From Caldalkalibacillus salinus (GTDB lineage Bacteria; Bacillota; Bacilli; Caldalkalibacillales; JCM-10596): 64,000 nucleotides of DNA. The stretch spans positions 124,001 through 188,000 of the forward strand of contig NZ_JAERVL010000015.1 of assembly GCF_016745835.1 (NCBI RefSeq). The letters run 5' to 3'. The notes beneath the pieces were generated by a model. The model made no database searches, was not told the DNA's origin, and saw nothing but the letters and a program-made list of their open reading frames with translations. A program made the position numbers and the translations under genes. Positions 56,353 through 64,000 of this stretch are shown here, in pieces. The first letter of the stretch is position 1; each line of letters starts with the position of its first letter.

Positions 56353-57457
56353 TAAGATTAAAATTATGCTATCAGGCTACTTCGGTTATGATAACGCAGG
56401 GGACGAAGCGATCCTCTCGTCAGTCATACAAGCCATTAGGACCGTAGCAGAAGAACCCGTGACTTTTGTTGTCCTTTCTGGCAACCCTGAGCAAACAGAA
56501 AACGTTCATCGCGTTAAAGCGATTCACCGTACTGACTTAAAAACCATTTGGGCTGAATTGAAGGACACCGCCATCTTCATCAGTGGTGGTGGTAGTTTAC
56601 TACAAGATAAAACAAGCCCAAGGACGATACCTTACTATCTGGCTATGATTCACTTAGCCCAACTTGCTCATGTGCCGGTTGCAGTCTACGCTCAAGGCAT
56701 AGGACCAGTGCAACGCAAAATATTTCATAAGTGGATTGCAACGACATTAAAACGTGTGCAGTACATCTCTGTTCGCGACCCAAAGTCAAAGGCGTTGTTG
56801 GTGGATTGGAAACTCCCTGAACAAAAGGTGGCACAGGTCGTCGATCCCGTGCTCCTCATGTCCACTGATGGCATAGAGTCTGCGACGAGGTTATTAGCAC
56901 GAGAGAATATTACCTTAAACGCGCCTCCAATCATGTTCTCTATCAGACAATGGGCGGAGGGCGATCAAGACTTGAAAGTGGTGGCGCAAACGTGTGATGC
57001 CCTTATTGAACAAGGGGAAGAAGTCCTTATGGTGCCGATGCACTACCCTGAAGACGCCCAGGTGGCTTGTGAAATATTATCTTATATGAATCATAGGGCG
57101 CACATCTTACAGGAGCCGTATACACCACAAGAACTCTCGCAAATCGTGTCTGCCGGAAAATTGATGGTTGGTATGAGACTACACGCTTTAATATTTGCAA
57201 CCGCTCAAGATGTCCCTTGTTTAGGTCTCTCCTATGATCCTAAAATAGATGCGTTCATGAACATGTTAGGTCAAGATCCAATAGCCCGTGCAGGTCATTT
57301 GGCCCATCCCGCTTTATTAGAAGCGATTGAAGAGGCAATAGATGGGCTTCCTGACTTAGAACAAAAGACACAGGCTAAAGCGAAACAATTGAGAGATCAA
57401 GCGCTGATACCGGCTAAACAGGTTGTTAAGATGCTAAACTCTCATTCAGTAAAATAA
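56342..57457 (+). CDS. csaB: Polysaccharide pyruvyl transferase CsaB
   Basis: CsaB (371 aa) adds ketal-linked pyruvate to secondary cell wall polysaccharide, which creates the binding site for SLH domains. Family segments are SGYFGYDNAGDEAILSSVI, ISGGGSLLQDKTSPRTIPYY, VYAQGIGPVQ and MVGMRLHALIFA. The ATG lies inside the end of the DUF5693 gene. The SLH protein three genes upstream is a likely beneficiary. Confidence 0.95.
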   Translation: MEDNKIKIMLSGYFGYDNAGDEAILSSVIQAIRTVAEEPVTFVVLSGNPEQTENVHRVKAIHRTDLKTIWAELKDTAIFISGGGSLLQDKTSPRTIPYYLAMIHLAQLAHVPVAVYAQGIGPVQRKIFHKWIATTLKRVQYISVRDPKSKALLVDWKLPEQKVAQVVDPVLLMSTDGIESATRLLARENITLNAPPIMFSIRQWAEGDQDLKVVAQTCDALIEQGEEVLMVPMHYPEDAQVACEILSYMNHRAHILQEPYTPQELSQIVSAGKLMVGMRLHALIFATAQDVPCLGLSYDPKIDAFMNMLGQDPIARAGHLAHPALLEAIEEAIDGLPDLEQKTQAKAKQLRDQALIPAKQVVKMLNSHSVK

Positions 57458-57530
57458 CGTGTGTAGTGAGCGTTGTGATCAACTGTGCGTAGTGGACGAT
57501 CATACCTCATGATATGTACATGCGAATAAA

Positions 57531-57569
57531 AAAAGCGCTACAGTGGGTTTGCCACTTTAGCGCTCTTTT
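57531..57569 (+). terminator. Terminator of the surface cluster
   Basis: AGCGCTACAGTGG and CCACTTTAGCGCT pair almost fully over 13 positions around a 5-base loop, followed by CTTTTATC. Confidence 0.85.
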
Positions 57570-57582
57570 ATCTTCTAATAGG

Positions 57583-57666
57583 CTAAGTGAAATACAGCAG
57601 GTACAGTGCGCCTGCTAACATGAAAACAACACTTAACACCATCAACACTTTCCATAGCGTTTCCAA
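57583..57666 (-). CDS. Very small membrane protein (27 aa)
   Basis: A TTG at 57666 with a GGGGGG site 8 bases upstream opens a 27-codon frame that is mostly one hydrophobic helix (VLMVLSVVFMLAGALYLLYF). It lies downstream of the DUF350 gene on the same strand. Evidence is the ribosome binding site and the membrane-helix pattern only; conservation has not been examined. Confidence 0.45.
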   Translation of the reverse strand: METLWKVLMVLSVVFMLAGALYLLYFT

Positions 57667-57808
57667 TCTTTGTTCCCCCCACTCAAGCTACAATACTGAC
57701 GCCCACAGTTGTAACAGACACCTTCATTTACTTTCTACCTTTTGACCTTTAGATCTACAGATCAAGCATCACAGTCTTCCTCAGTTAGGCAAGAGGGCTC
57801 TTATGCTC

Positions 57809-58222
57809 TTATATAACACTTATGCTGGCCCCTATAACGTAGGATAGGCCGATAGAAATAAAGGCGGCCAAGAGTGCCACAGCGATGTTGCCCTTTTCTA
57901 TCTGTTCATCAACCTTGAAACTAGGGGTTGCAAACTCAAAGATAAAATAAGCGAAGAGTAGTATAGTAAAACCAAACACGCCCCAGATCATCATTTGCCA
58001 TAACGTGTCATGGTGCAGGATAGAAAACCGAAAGACGTTCGCAATACCAAGTATTTTTCCCCCAGTGGCTAAAGCCACCGCAAAATTGCCTTTCTTAATC
58101 TCTTCCCAGTTCTTATATTTGGTCACCAGTTCAAAGATAGCCAAAAAGACAAATATCGCTAAAAAGGCGACACTTGCATTCGCGATCACCATAACATAAT
58201 GGTTCTGTAATAACTCATTCAT
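57809..58222 (-). CDS. yshE: DUF350 family membrane protein, YshE-like
   Basis: A 137-residue protein with four membrane spans, typical of DUF350 (ATGGKILGIANVFRFSILHH, then GNIAVALLAAFISIGL). The ATG at 58222 has GAGGTG 6 bases upstream. It lies 39 bases after mutS2, the same as yshE after mutSB in B. subtilis. The function is not known. Confidence 0.88.
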   Translation of the reverse strand: MNELLQNHYVMVIANASVAFLAIFVFLAIFELVTKYKNWEEIKKGNFAVALATGGKILGIANVFRFSILHHDTLWQMMIWGVFGFTILLFAYFIFEFATPSFKVDEQIEKGNIAVALLAAFISIGLSYVIGASISVI

Positions 58223-58261
58223 CTTCTCCACCTCATCCCAGGTCAGTGTCCGCTTTAACTT

Positions 58262-60628
58262 TTAAGTGAGTTCTGCTACAGTGACGCCACTGCCTCCTTC
58301 GCCTGCACCACCTAGACGAATGTTTTTTACCCGCTTATGCTTGCGTAGGAAGTCTTGTACGCCTTTGCGCAGTTGGCCAGTCCCTTTTCCATGTATGACG
58401 TAGACCTGTTGGTAACCACTTAAAAGCGCCTGGTCTAAATATCGATCCACTTGTAGTATCGCTTCATCTGTCGTTTGTCCTCTCAAGTCCACCTCCATCT
58501 TAGCCGGTTCATTCGCTGTCTTCACGGTCGGTCTTGGTGCGACTTTCGGCTGTTGTTCACGGTGGACCTTTTCCATTTGGTCTGTTGCGACCTTCATTTT
58601 CATAATACCGATTTGGACTAAAAATTCTTTATCTGACGCTTTCTCTACGATGTGGCCTTTTTGACCGAACGTATGCACATACACTTCGTCTCCCGCCCGG
58701 AAGGATTGCGCCCCCTTCTTCTTGGCTTTGTTGGTCTTTGCAGGCTTAGACTTTCTTTCCGTGGTTTCTTTGAGGTCATCTAATTGTTTCTTGGCATCGA
58801 TGAGAACATGTTCTTTGACTGTCTCATCCTTAGACGCCTTATCTCTCAGGGTTTGAATAATCTCGTCCGCTTCTTGCATGCGCTTCGTGAAATACTCATT
58901 CGCTTTCTTCTCCGCTTCCTCAATGCGATGCTGTTTCTCGCTTTCAAGCTTTTCTTCTTTTTGTTGTAATTCATGTCTTAATTTTTGTACCTCTTGTTTG
59001 TAACGATCCGCCTCTGTACGATCTTTTTCCGCCTGTTTGCGATTTTCTTCTAGTGATGCGATCATGGCTTCTACCCTTGTGTCGTCCTCTCCTAGCTGGC
59101 CTTGGGCTTGTTTAATGATATCATCGGATAACCCGAGTCTATGGGCGATGGAGAAAGCATTACTCTTGCCGGGCACACCGACTAGCAACCGATAAGTCGG
59201 ACGTAAGGTTTCGACGTCAAATTCTACACTCGCGTTCATGACACCTTCCTTGGAGTACGCGTACGCCTTTAATTCACTGTAGTGTGTTGTCGCGACCACA
59301 CGTGCCCCTCTATTATAAACATCATCAAGGATGGCCATGGCAAGTGCTGCACCTTCGGTAGGGTCCGTTCCTGCTCCTAATTCATCGAATAACACCAAGC
59401 TCTGGTCGTCTAACTCTTGTAAAATACGGACGATATTTGTCATGTGCGAGGAGAAGGTACTCAAGCTCTGTTCAATACTTTGTTCGTCACCGATGTCAGC
59501 ATAGATATTAGACACTACTGCGATTTCCGTTTCCTCTTCTGCAGGTACAGCAAGTCCGGCACATGTCATTAAAGTGAGTAGTCCTAACGTTTTTAAAGTG
59601 ACGGTTTTACCACCCGTGTTCGGACCTGTAATGACCATAGAAGAATATGAATCTCCTAATTCAAACGTAATAGGCACGATCTCTTCTTTAGAGATTAAGG
59701 GATGGCGCGCTTGTTTCAGGTGGAAATAGCCTTCTTGATTGACTTTAGGCTGGACGCCTTGTAGTGATTTGGCGTAGTATGCCTTGGCAAAGATAAAATC
59801 AATGTCTGCTAAAGCTTGGATATTCACATCAAGCTCTTCTACCGCTTCCATTACTCGGTCAGACAGCTGACGCAGTATTTTTTCAATTTCTTTTTCTTCT
59901 TTTACTTTCGCTTCTCTTAACTGGTTATTAATCGTGACGACTGCACTAGGTTCAATAAATAATGTGGCCCCTGATGCAGACTGATCATGGACAATGCCTC
60001 CAAAATGATTGCGGTATTCGGGTTTAATCGGGATACAATATCGATCATTCCGTATCGTAATAATCGCGTCTTGAAGCATTTTTTGGGCGGATGATGAACG
60101 TATCATCTGCTCGAGCTTTTCTCTAGAACGGCTCTCAAACGTACGGATTTGCGCCCGAACCTGTCTTAATGTTGGGCTCGCTGCGTCCATCACTTCACCA
60201 TGCTCATCAATACAAGCGTTAATCTCTTGTTCTAGGGCTTTCAAAGATGATATTTGTTGCGCAAGGTTCTCCAATATGGGCAGTTCAATGTCTTCGAGTA
60301 ATTGTTCAATAAAGGTTTTAGTTTGTCGACCACCATATAGTGTACTTGCGATATCTAGTAGTTCTTCAGCGTTTAACATACCGCCAATTCGCGCCCTTTT
60401 GATAGAGGCCCGAATATCACGAATGCCTCCGAGAGGGACTGAACCCTTAAGTCTTAAAACAGTGCTTCCTTCTTCGGTTGCTCTCTGTTGCTCAACCACC
60501 CAATCATAGTCAAAAACGGGGGTCAGCTTTTCTACTTTTTCCTTGCCTATATAAGATGACGTATGTGCCATTAATTGTTCTTTTATTTTTGGAAATTCTA
60601 ATACGGATAATACTCTGTCATTCAGCAT
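58262..60628 (-). CDS. mutS2: MutS2, ribosome-rescue and recombination-control ATPase with Smr domain
   Basis: MutS2 (788 aa) lacks the mismatch-recognition domain of MutS. Walker A is ITGPNTGGKTVTLK near residue 335, Walker B is LVLFDELGAGTDPTEGAALA, a long coiled coil follows (about 520-620), then a KOW-like stretch (AGDEVYVHTFGQKG) and the C-terminal Smr endonuclease domain (VDLRGQTTDEA, VYVIHGKGTGQLRKGV). In B. subtilis it acts on collided ribosomes. Confidence 0.97.
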   Translation of the reverse strand: MLNDRVLSVLEFPKIKEQLMAHTSSYIGKEKVEKLTPVFDYDWVVEQQRATEEGSTVLRLKGSVPLGGIRDIRASIKRARIGGMLNAEELLDIASTLYGGRQTKTFIEQLLEDIELPILENLAQQISSLKALEQEINACIDEHGEVMDAASPTLRQVRAQIRTFESRSREKLEQMIRSSSAQKMLQDAIITIRNDRYCIPIKPEYRNHFGGIVHDQSASGATLFIEPSAVVTINNQLREAKVKEEKEIEKILRQLSDRVMEAVEELDVNIQALADIDFIFAKAYYAKSLQGVQPKVNQEGYFHLKQARHPLISKEEIVPITFELGDSYSSMVITGPNTGGKTVTLKTLGLLTLMTCAGLAVPAEEETEIAVVSNIYADIGDEQSIEQSLSTFSSHMTNIVRILQELDDQSLVLFDELGAGTDPTEGAALAMAILDDVYNRGARVVATTHYSELKAYAYSKEGVMNASVEFDVETLRPTYRLLVGVPGKSNAFSIAHRLGLSDDIIKQAQGQLGEDDTRVEAMIASLEENRKQAEKDRTEADRYKQEVQKLRHELQQKEEKLESEKQHRIEEAEKKANEYFTKRMQEADEIIQTLRDKASKDETVKEHVLIDAKKQLDDLKETTERKSKPAKTNKAKKKGAQSFRAGDEVYVHTFGQKGHIVEKASDKEFLVQIGIMKMKVATDQMEKVHREQQPKVAPRPTVKTANEPAKMEVDLRGQTTDEAILQVDRYLDQALLSGYQQVYVIHGKGTGQLRKGVQDFLRKHKRVKNIRLGGAGEGGSGVTVAELT

Positions 60629-60779
60629 AATGTCCTCCCTGTAGATTAGGGTCTTTCTTGTAGTCTTACTTGTACCTTTAGAACCTTTATTGTCCCATTA
60701 GGTCTTTCTTGTCCCTATGTCTTGTAATTATGGTGTCTTATCATCATTTGCTAGCATCTTACCCGTTTATTATAGCATA

Positions 60780-60816
60780 TAAAAACAGTCCCAACCCTAT
60801 AAAAGAATTGGGACTG
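60780..60816 (-). terminator. Terminator after the YugN-like gene
   Basis: On the minus strand CAGTCCCAA and TTGGGACTG form a 9-bp stem followed by TTTTTATA. Confidence 0.85.
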
Positions 60817-60822
60817 CGTATG

Positions 60823-61245
60823 CTAAGTGGTTGAGAAATGTGCCTTAAACTGTTCTTCCAACTTTTGTATGATTTTCTTCGACTTCTCAACTTCTTCTGT
60901 CTCTATAGATGCGTCGGAATCCTGCGGCTCGGAGAATTGATTTATAGAGGAGTCTAATACGTCCACATCGACATAGTCATCTAGTCCAATCTGATATTTA
61001 TGTCGAAGAAGGAAAGGCTTCCCTAGACGCACAAGGGCTTCGTCATCACCAAATTCTCCTTCCTTAACCATCACAGGTACTCTTATAAACAAGTAGCCAG
61101 GGTTGTCGGCAAGCTTTTTGTCAAAAAAGCCATGATCGTATTCCCAATTCCCGCCTTCATCAAAACCGTGCTCGTGGAAAAACTGACGGATATCTACGAA
61201 ATGGCCTTCAAAGTTCTCAAGTGCCGTATTTTCAAACGGATACAT
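60823..61245 (-). CDS. YugN-like family protein
   Basis: A 140-residue cytosolic protein with the YugN pattern: HGFDEGGNWEYDHGFFD, then GYLFIRVPVMVKEGEF and GKPFLLRHKYQIGLDDYVD. The C-terminal third is an acidic, probably disordered linker followed by a helix. GGAGG lies 6 bases before the ATG. The family function is unknown. It stands alone between mutS2 and kynU with its own terminator. Confidence 0.88.
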   Translation of the reverse strand: MYPFENTALENFEGHFVDIRQFFHEHGFDEGGNWEYDHGFFDKKLADNPGYLFIRVPVMVKEGEFGDDEALVRLGKPFLLRHKYQIGLDDYVDVDVLDSSINQFSEPQDSDASIETEEVEKSKKIIQKLEEQFKAHFSTT

Positions 61246-61362
61246 AGGCGACCTCCAATGACGATTTTAGTTCTAATTTTCCCTTCAATGGTCACTTTCA
61301 TGCGCCTAAGTGTGACTCCGTCTAGGTTTTGATCATCCCTATTATGAACTACATTATAAACG

Positions 61363-62664
61363 TTAGGCCACGACATCTCTACCTTGCTCGTATTTTTTGT
61401 ACTGTTCCTCATTCATGATTTGAGCTAGTGTCGTCATCATATGATATACATCAATAAAGCGAGTATATAACGCAACGGGCGCTAATCGAATTACATTAGG
61501 GGAACGGAAATCTGGGATCACACCAGCATCCTTTAACGCTTTACATATACGGGGAGCTTCAGAGTGTTCCAAAGCGATGTGGCCTCCCCGGTTTTCTGCT
61601 TTTAAAGGTGTGCCAATAGTCAAGCGTTTCTCTTCGTCAACCTGCTCATTATAAGCTTGAACAAGCTTCACGAGATAATCGGTCAGTGCTAACGATTTTT
61701 TACGAATATTCGTCATCCCTGCTTCCTGAAAAAGCTGCATTGAACCGTGAACGGGAGCCATGCTTAACATGTGAGGTGTTCCGATTTGAAAGCCACCGGC
61801 AGACGGTTCCGGTTCAAATGATAAGCTCATATCAAACTGCTTGTCTTTCTGAGTACCGAACCAGCCTGCTAGCCCTGGTACCGCCCCGTGATGCTTTTCA
61901 TGTACATACAAACTGGCGACACTCCCCGGACCACTATTAAAGTATTTATAGTTACACCAGAAAGCAAAGTCCACGCCCCATTCATGTAAGTCATGCTCAA
62001 CGGATCCAGCTGAATGGCACAGATCAAAACCGATCAGTAATCCTCTATCATGGGCTTCTTTTGTCAGATAGGCCATGTCCAACAATTGACCACTACGATA
62101 TAAAACAGCGGGAAGCATCACAATCGCAATCTCATCATGATGACGATCCATCCATTCGACCACTGTCTTTTCGTTAATGGTTCTCCCATCCTCACTCGGC
62201 ACGAGCAGTAAAGTCTCATCTACATCGAAGCCGTGCAACTGAACCTGACTTTGTAAAGCGTAAATATCAGTCGGGAAGTTTAAAGCGTCGGCCAGTATTT
62301 TTTTTCGATTCCCTTGAGGACGATAAAAGGTAGCCATCAGTTGATGGAGATTGACTGTTGTCGAGCCGGTGACAATCACCTCGTTTGGCTTTGCACCCAG
62401 TAGTGACGCTTGGATCTCGGCACTTTTTTCTGCATAGTAATACCAAGGAATGTCGCCGTTCATCCAACCGTCTATCCCTAACTCTTTCCAATCCTGAAGA
62501 ACTCGTAGTACACTTTGTTCGGCTTTTTTGGACATCAATCCTAGAGAGTTTCCATCCATATAAATGTGATCGTCTACACCATAAAACTGATTTCGAAATC
62601 CTTGAAGTGTATCCTCTTGATCCAATTGTAAGGCTGTGTCTTTTAATTGATCTAAATTAAGCAT
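61363..62664 (-). CDS. kynU: Kynureninase
   Basis: A PLP enzyme (433 aa) that splits kynurenine to anthranilate and alanine. The PLP lysine lies in FWCNYKYFNSGPGS, the Asp and His that bracket the cofactor in GFDLCHSAGSVEHDL, and MDGNSLGLMS is near the N-terminus. The ATG at 62664 follows GAGGGG by about 8 bases. It is divergent from kynB across about 68 bases, so both probably share regulation. No tryptophan dioxygenase is in the window. Confidence 0.95.
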   Translation of the reverse strand: MLNLDQLKDTALQLDQEDTLQGFRNQFYGVDDHIYMDGNSLGLMSKKAEQSVLRVLQDWKELGIDGWMNGDIPWYYYAEKSAEIQASLLGAKPNEVIVTGSTTVNLHQLMATFYRPQGNRKKILADALNFPTDIYALQSQVQLHGFDVDETLLLVPSEDGRTINEKTVVEWMDRHHDEIAIVMLPAVLYRSGQLLDMAYLTKEAHDRGLLIGFDLCHSAGSVEHDLHEWGVDFAFWCNYKYFNSGPGSVASLYVHEKHHGAVPGLAGWFGTQKDKQFDMSLSFEPEPSAGGFQIGTPHMLSMAPVHGSMQLFQEAGMTNIRKKSLALTDYLVKLVQAYNEQVDEEKRLTIGTPLKAENRGGHIALEHSEAPRICKALKDAGVIPDFRSPNVIRLAPVALYTRFIDVYHMMTTLAQIMNEEQYKKYEQGRDVVA

Positions 62665-62732
62665 CCTTTGTTCCCCTCTCATGTTATGATATGGTTATAG
62701 ATTAGTTATAAAATCAGGAGCGTGATGATAAA

Positions 62733-63356
62733 ATGAAAGCGATTGATATTACTCGTCCATTATATCCTACCATGGCAGTCTGGCCAGGGGACACCCTTTT
62801 CTCATACGATTTAAATTGGGCAATGGAGAAAGGCTCATCTGTTAACGTGGGAACAGTGAAGATGAGCATACATACGGGAACGCATGTCGATGCACCATTT
62901 CACTATCAATCTGAAGGGAAAACGATCGATCATATCCCGTTAGACACGTACATCGGACCGGCCCAAGTCGTTCATCTTCCTTCCAAAGTAACGTTTGAAC
63001 GACAAGACTTTGAAGCGTATGATTTCACACATACCCCTCGTCTTCTCATTCGAACTGACGCTTGGCCAGAGGGGGCCTCTTTCCCTGAACATGTGCCTAC
63101 ACTCGCTCAGGAAGCAATACAATTTTTGGCCCATGAAGGCGTCGTATGCATCGGGCTTGATCTCCCTTCTGTTGACGATATAGATAGCAAAACTTTAGAT
63201 AACCATCACACCTTAACACAACATCAAATCGCCATTTTAGAGGGCTTGGATTTATCCCATGTTGAAGAGGGCACGTATGAACTAGTGGCTCTTCCTTTAA
63301 AAATAAAGGGCGCTGACGGTTCGCCTGTTCGTGCTATTTTAAGACACATGGGTTAG
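62733..63356 (+). CDS. kynB: Kynurenine formamidase (cyclase family)
   Basis: A metal-dependent hydrolase (207 aa) that converts N-formylkynurenine to kynurenine. The metal-binding signature is HTGTHVDAPFHYQSEG, with the conserved segments DITRPLYPTMAVWPGD at the N-terminus and GLDLPSVDDIDSKTLDNHH toward the C-terminus. Divergent kynU supplies the next step, which supports the specific substrate over other cyclase-family members. Confidence 0.94.
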   Translation: MKAIDITRPLYPTMAVWPGDTLFSYDLNWAMEKGSSVNVGTVKMSIHTGTHVDAPFHYQSEGKTIDHIPLDTYIGPAQVVHLPSKVTFERQDFEAYDFTHTPRLLIRTDAWPEGASFPEHVPTLAQEAIQFLAHEGVVCIGLDLPSVDDIDSKTLDNHHTLTQHQIAILEGLDLSHVEEGTYELVALPLKIKGADGSPVRAILRHMG

Positions 63357-63385
63357 CCAGCTGAAAGTGTCATTCCTTATAGATA

Positions 63386-63423
63386 GGGCTAAATCATTTT
63401 GCTGATTTAGCCCCTTTTTATTT
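63386..63423 (+). terminator. Terminator after kynB
   Basis: GGGCTAAATCA and TGATTTAGCCC form a perfect 11-bp stem with a 6-base loop, followed by CTTTTTATTT. Confidence 0.9.
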
Positions 63424-63556
63424 CCTATAGAGTTTTGCATTCATTGCGTATAACATCAACTCATACGCGTCATAATGTGTGTTTTATCAATGAGACATGG
63501 CTACTGTTAGTAAAAAAACTGCGAGGGTACCAATATACCGGCCTAGACTACCTGTC

Positions 63557-64000
63557 CTAGTCTAAAATCGCTTTCGCTTTAGCTACAACGTTTTCGACAG
63601 TAAAGCCGTACTCTTCAATGATTTTTCCACCAGGTGCTGAAGCCCCAAACGTTGTGATGCCAAGTACTGCACCTTCATCACCTGTATAACGTTCCCATCC
63701 TAGAGGGAAGGCCATTTCAACGCCTACGCGTTTTTTCACTTGTGGAGGCAGTACTTCGTGCTTGTAAGCCTGGTCTTGCTGTTCAAACAAGTGCCAGCTT
63801 GGCATACTCACGACTCTCACTTTGTGCCCTTCTTTTTCAAGCTCTTTCTTCGCTTCAAGAACGAGATTCACTTCTGAACCAGAGGCCAATAATATAAGAT
63901 CTGGTGTGCCCTCACTGTCTGAGAGGATATAAGCACCTTTACTGACTTTGTCATAAGCGTTGGCGGTCTCTGCGAGCACTGGTAGGTTCTGGCGTGTAAG
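63557..64000 (-). CDS. tkt: Transketolase, C-terminal part
   Basis: The C-terminal domain (about 147 residues) of transketolase, which moves two-carbon units in the pentose phosphate pathway. It enters from the window edge with LTRQNLPVLAETA, followed by LILLASGSEVNLVLEAKKEL, RVVSMPSWHLFEQQ and GITTFGASAPGGKIIEEYGF. The thiamine-diphosphate and PYR domains lie outside the window. Confidence 0.93.
   Translation of the reverse strand, partial: LTRQNLPVLAETANAYDKVSKGAYILSDSEGTPDLILLASGSEVNLVLEAKKELEKEGHKVRVVSMPSWHLFEQQDQAYKHEVLPPQVKKRVGVEMAFPLGWERYTGDEGAVLGITTFGASAPGGKIIEEYGFTVENVVAKAKAILD

Noticed and set aside
63510-63556. Hairpins after transketolase as a terminator
   Set aside because: TAGACTA/TAGTCTA and a GGTATA/GGTACC pairing are present with a distant T-run, but none makes a clean terminator, so none was called.

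Overview
This window is chromosomal DNA from an endospore-forming Bacillales bacterium. Gene order is close to the Bacillus subtilis stretch running from hemB through clpX/lon, gerE/sdh, lysC/uvrC and etf/fad to mutS2. Sporulation and germination genes (gerE, gerM, a spore-coat-type manganese catalase, lonB) and Gram-positive Shine-Dalgarno sites support this. Several genes clearly start with TTG or GTG. A species cannot be named from the sequence alone. An S-layer (SLH/CsaB) locus, absent from B. subtilis 168, points to a relative with an SLH-anchored surface, such as an alkaliphilic or thermophilic Bacillaceae.

Layout. 1-4.6 kb: the haem operon hemA-X-C-D-B on the minus strand, with hemB cut by the window edge. 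4.8-7.7 kb: a polar amino-acid ABC importer inserted between hemA and ysxC. 8.2-17.3 kb: a protein quality-control block (TPR protein, trigger factor, ClpP, ClpX, LonB, LonA, YsxC). 17.5-20.98 kb: an AT-rich accessory segment beside tRNA-Arg(TCT). It holds an unknown membrane-anchored protein, an AhpD-like/Rrf2 divergent pair, a decayed tyrosine recombinase and two 126-bp direct repeats. 21-32.3 kb: rdgB, rph, gerM, murI, a MarR regulator, a plus-strand pair (unknown protein and Mn catalase), a 55-aa membrane protein, gerE, cheX, a thioesterase and sdhCAB. 32.5-38 kb: a KtrB-type K+ transporter, yslB, lysC behind a lysine riboswitch, and uvrC.

38-44.5 kb: an alpha-glucoside locus with a solute-binding protein, two permeases, a LacI repressor and a divergent oligo-1,6-glucosidase. 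It shares one operator sequence at two promoters. 44.7-49.8 kb: trxA and fatty-acid beta-oxidation genes (etfA, etfB, enoyl-CoA hydratase, acyl-CoA ligase). A FadR-like operator lies before etfB, but there is no fadR in its usual place. 50-57.5 kb: a plus-strand cell-surface cluster of an SLH phosphodiester-glycosidase-like protein, a secreted FAD oxidoreductase, a polytopic DUF5693 protein and CsaB pyruvyl transferase. 57.5-64 kb: a 27-aa membrane protein, a DUF350 protein, mutS2, a YugN-like protein, the divergent kynU/kynB pair and the 3' part of transketolase.

The least ordinary parts are the surface cluster at 50-57.5 kb, where a flavoprotein is built into an S-layer anchoring operon, and the tRNA-adjacent remnant island at 18-21 kb. 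Most other content is conserved housekeeping DNA.
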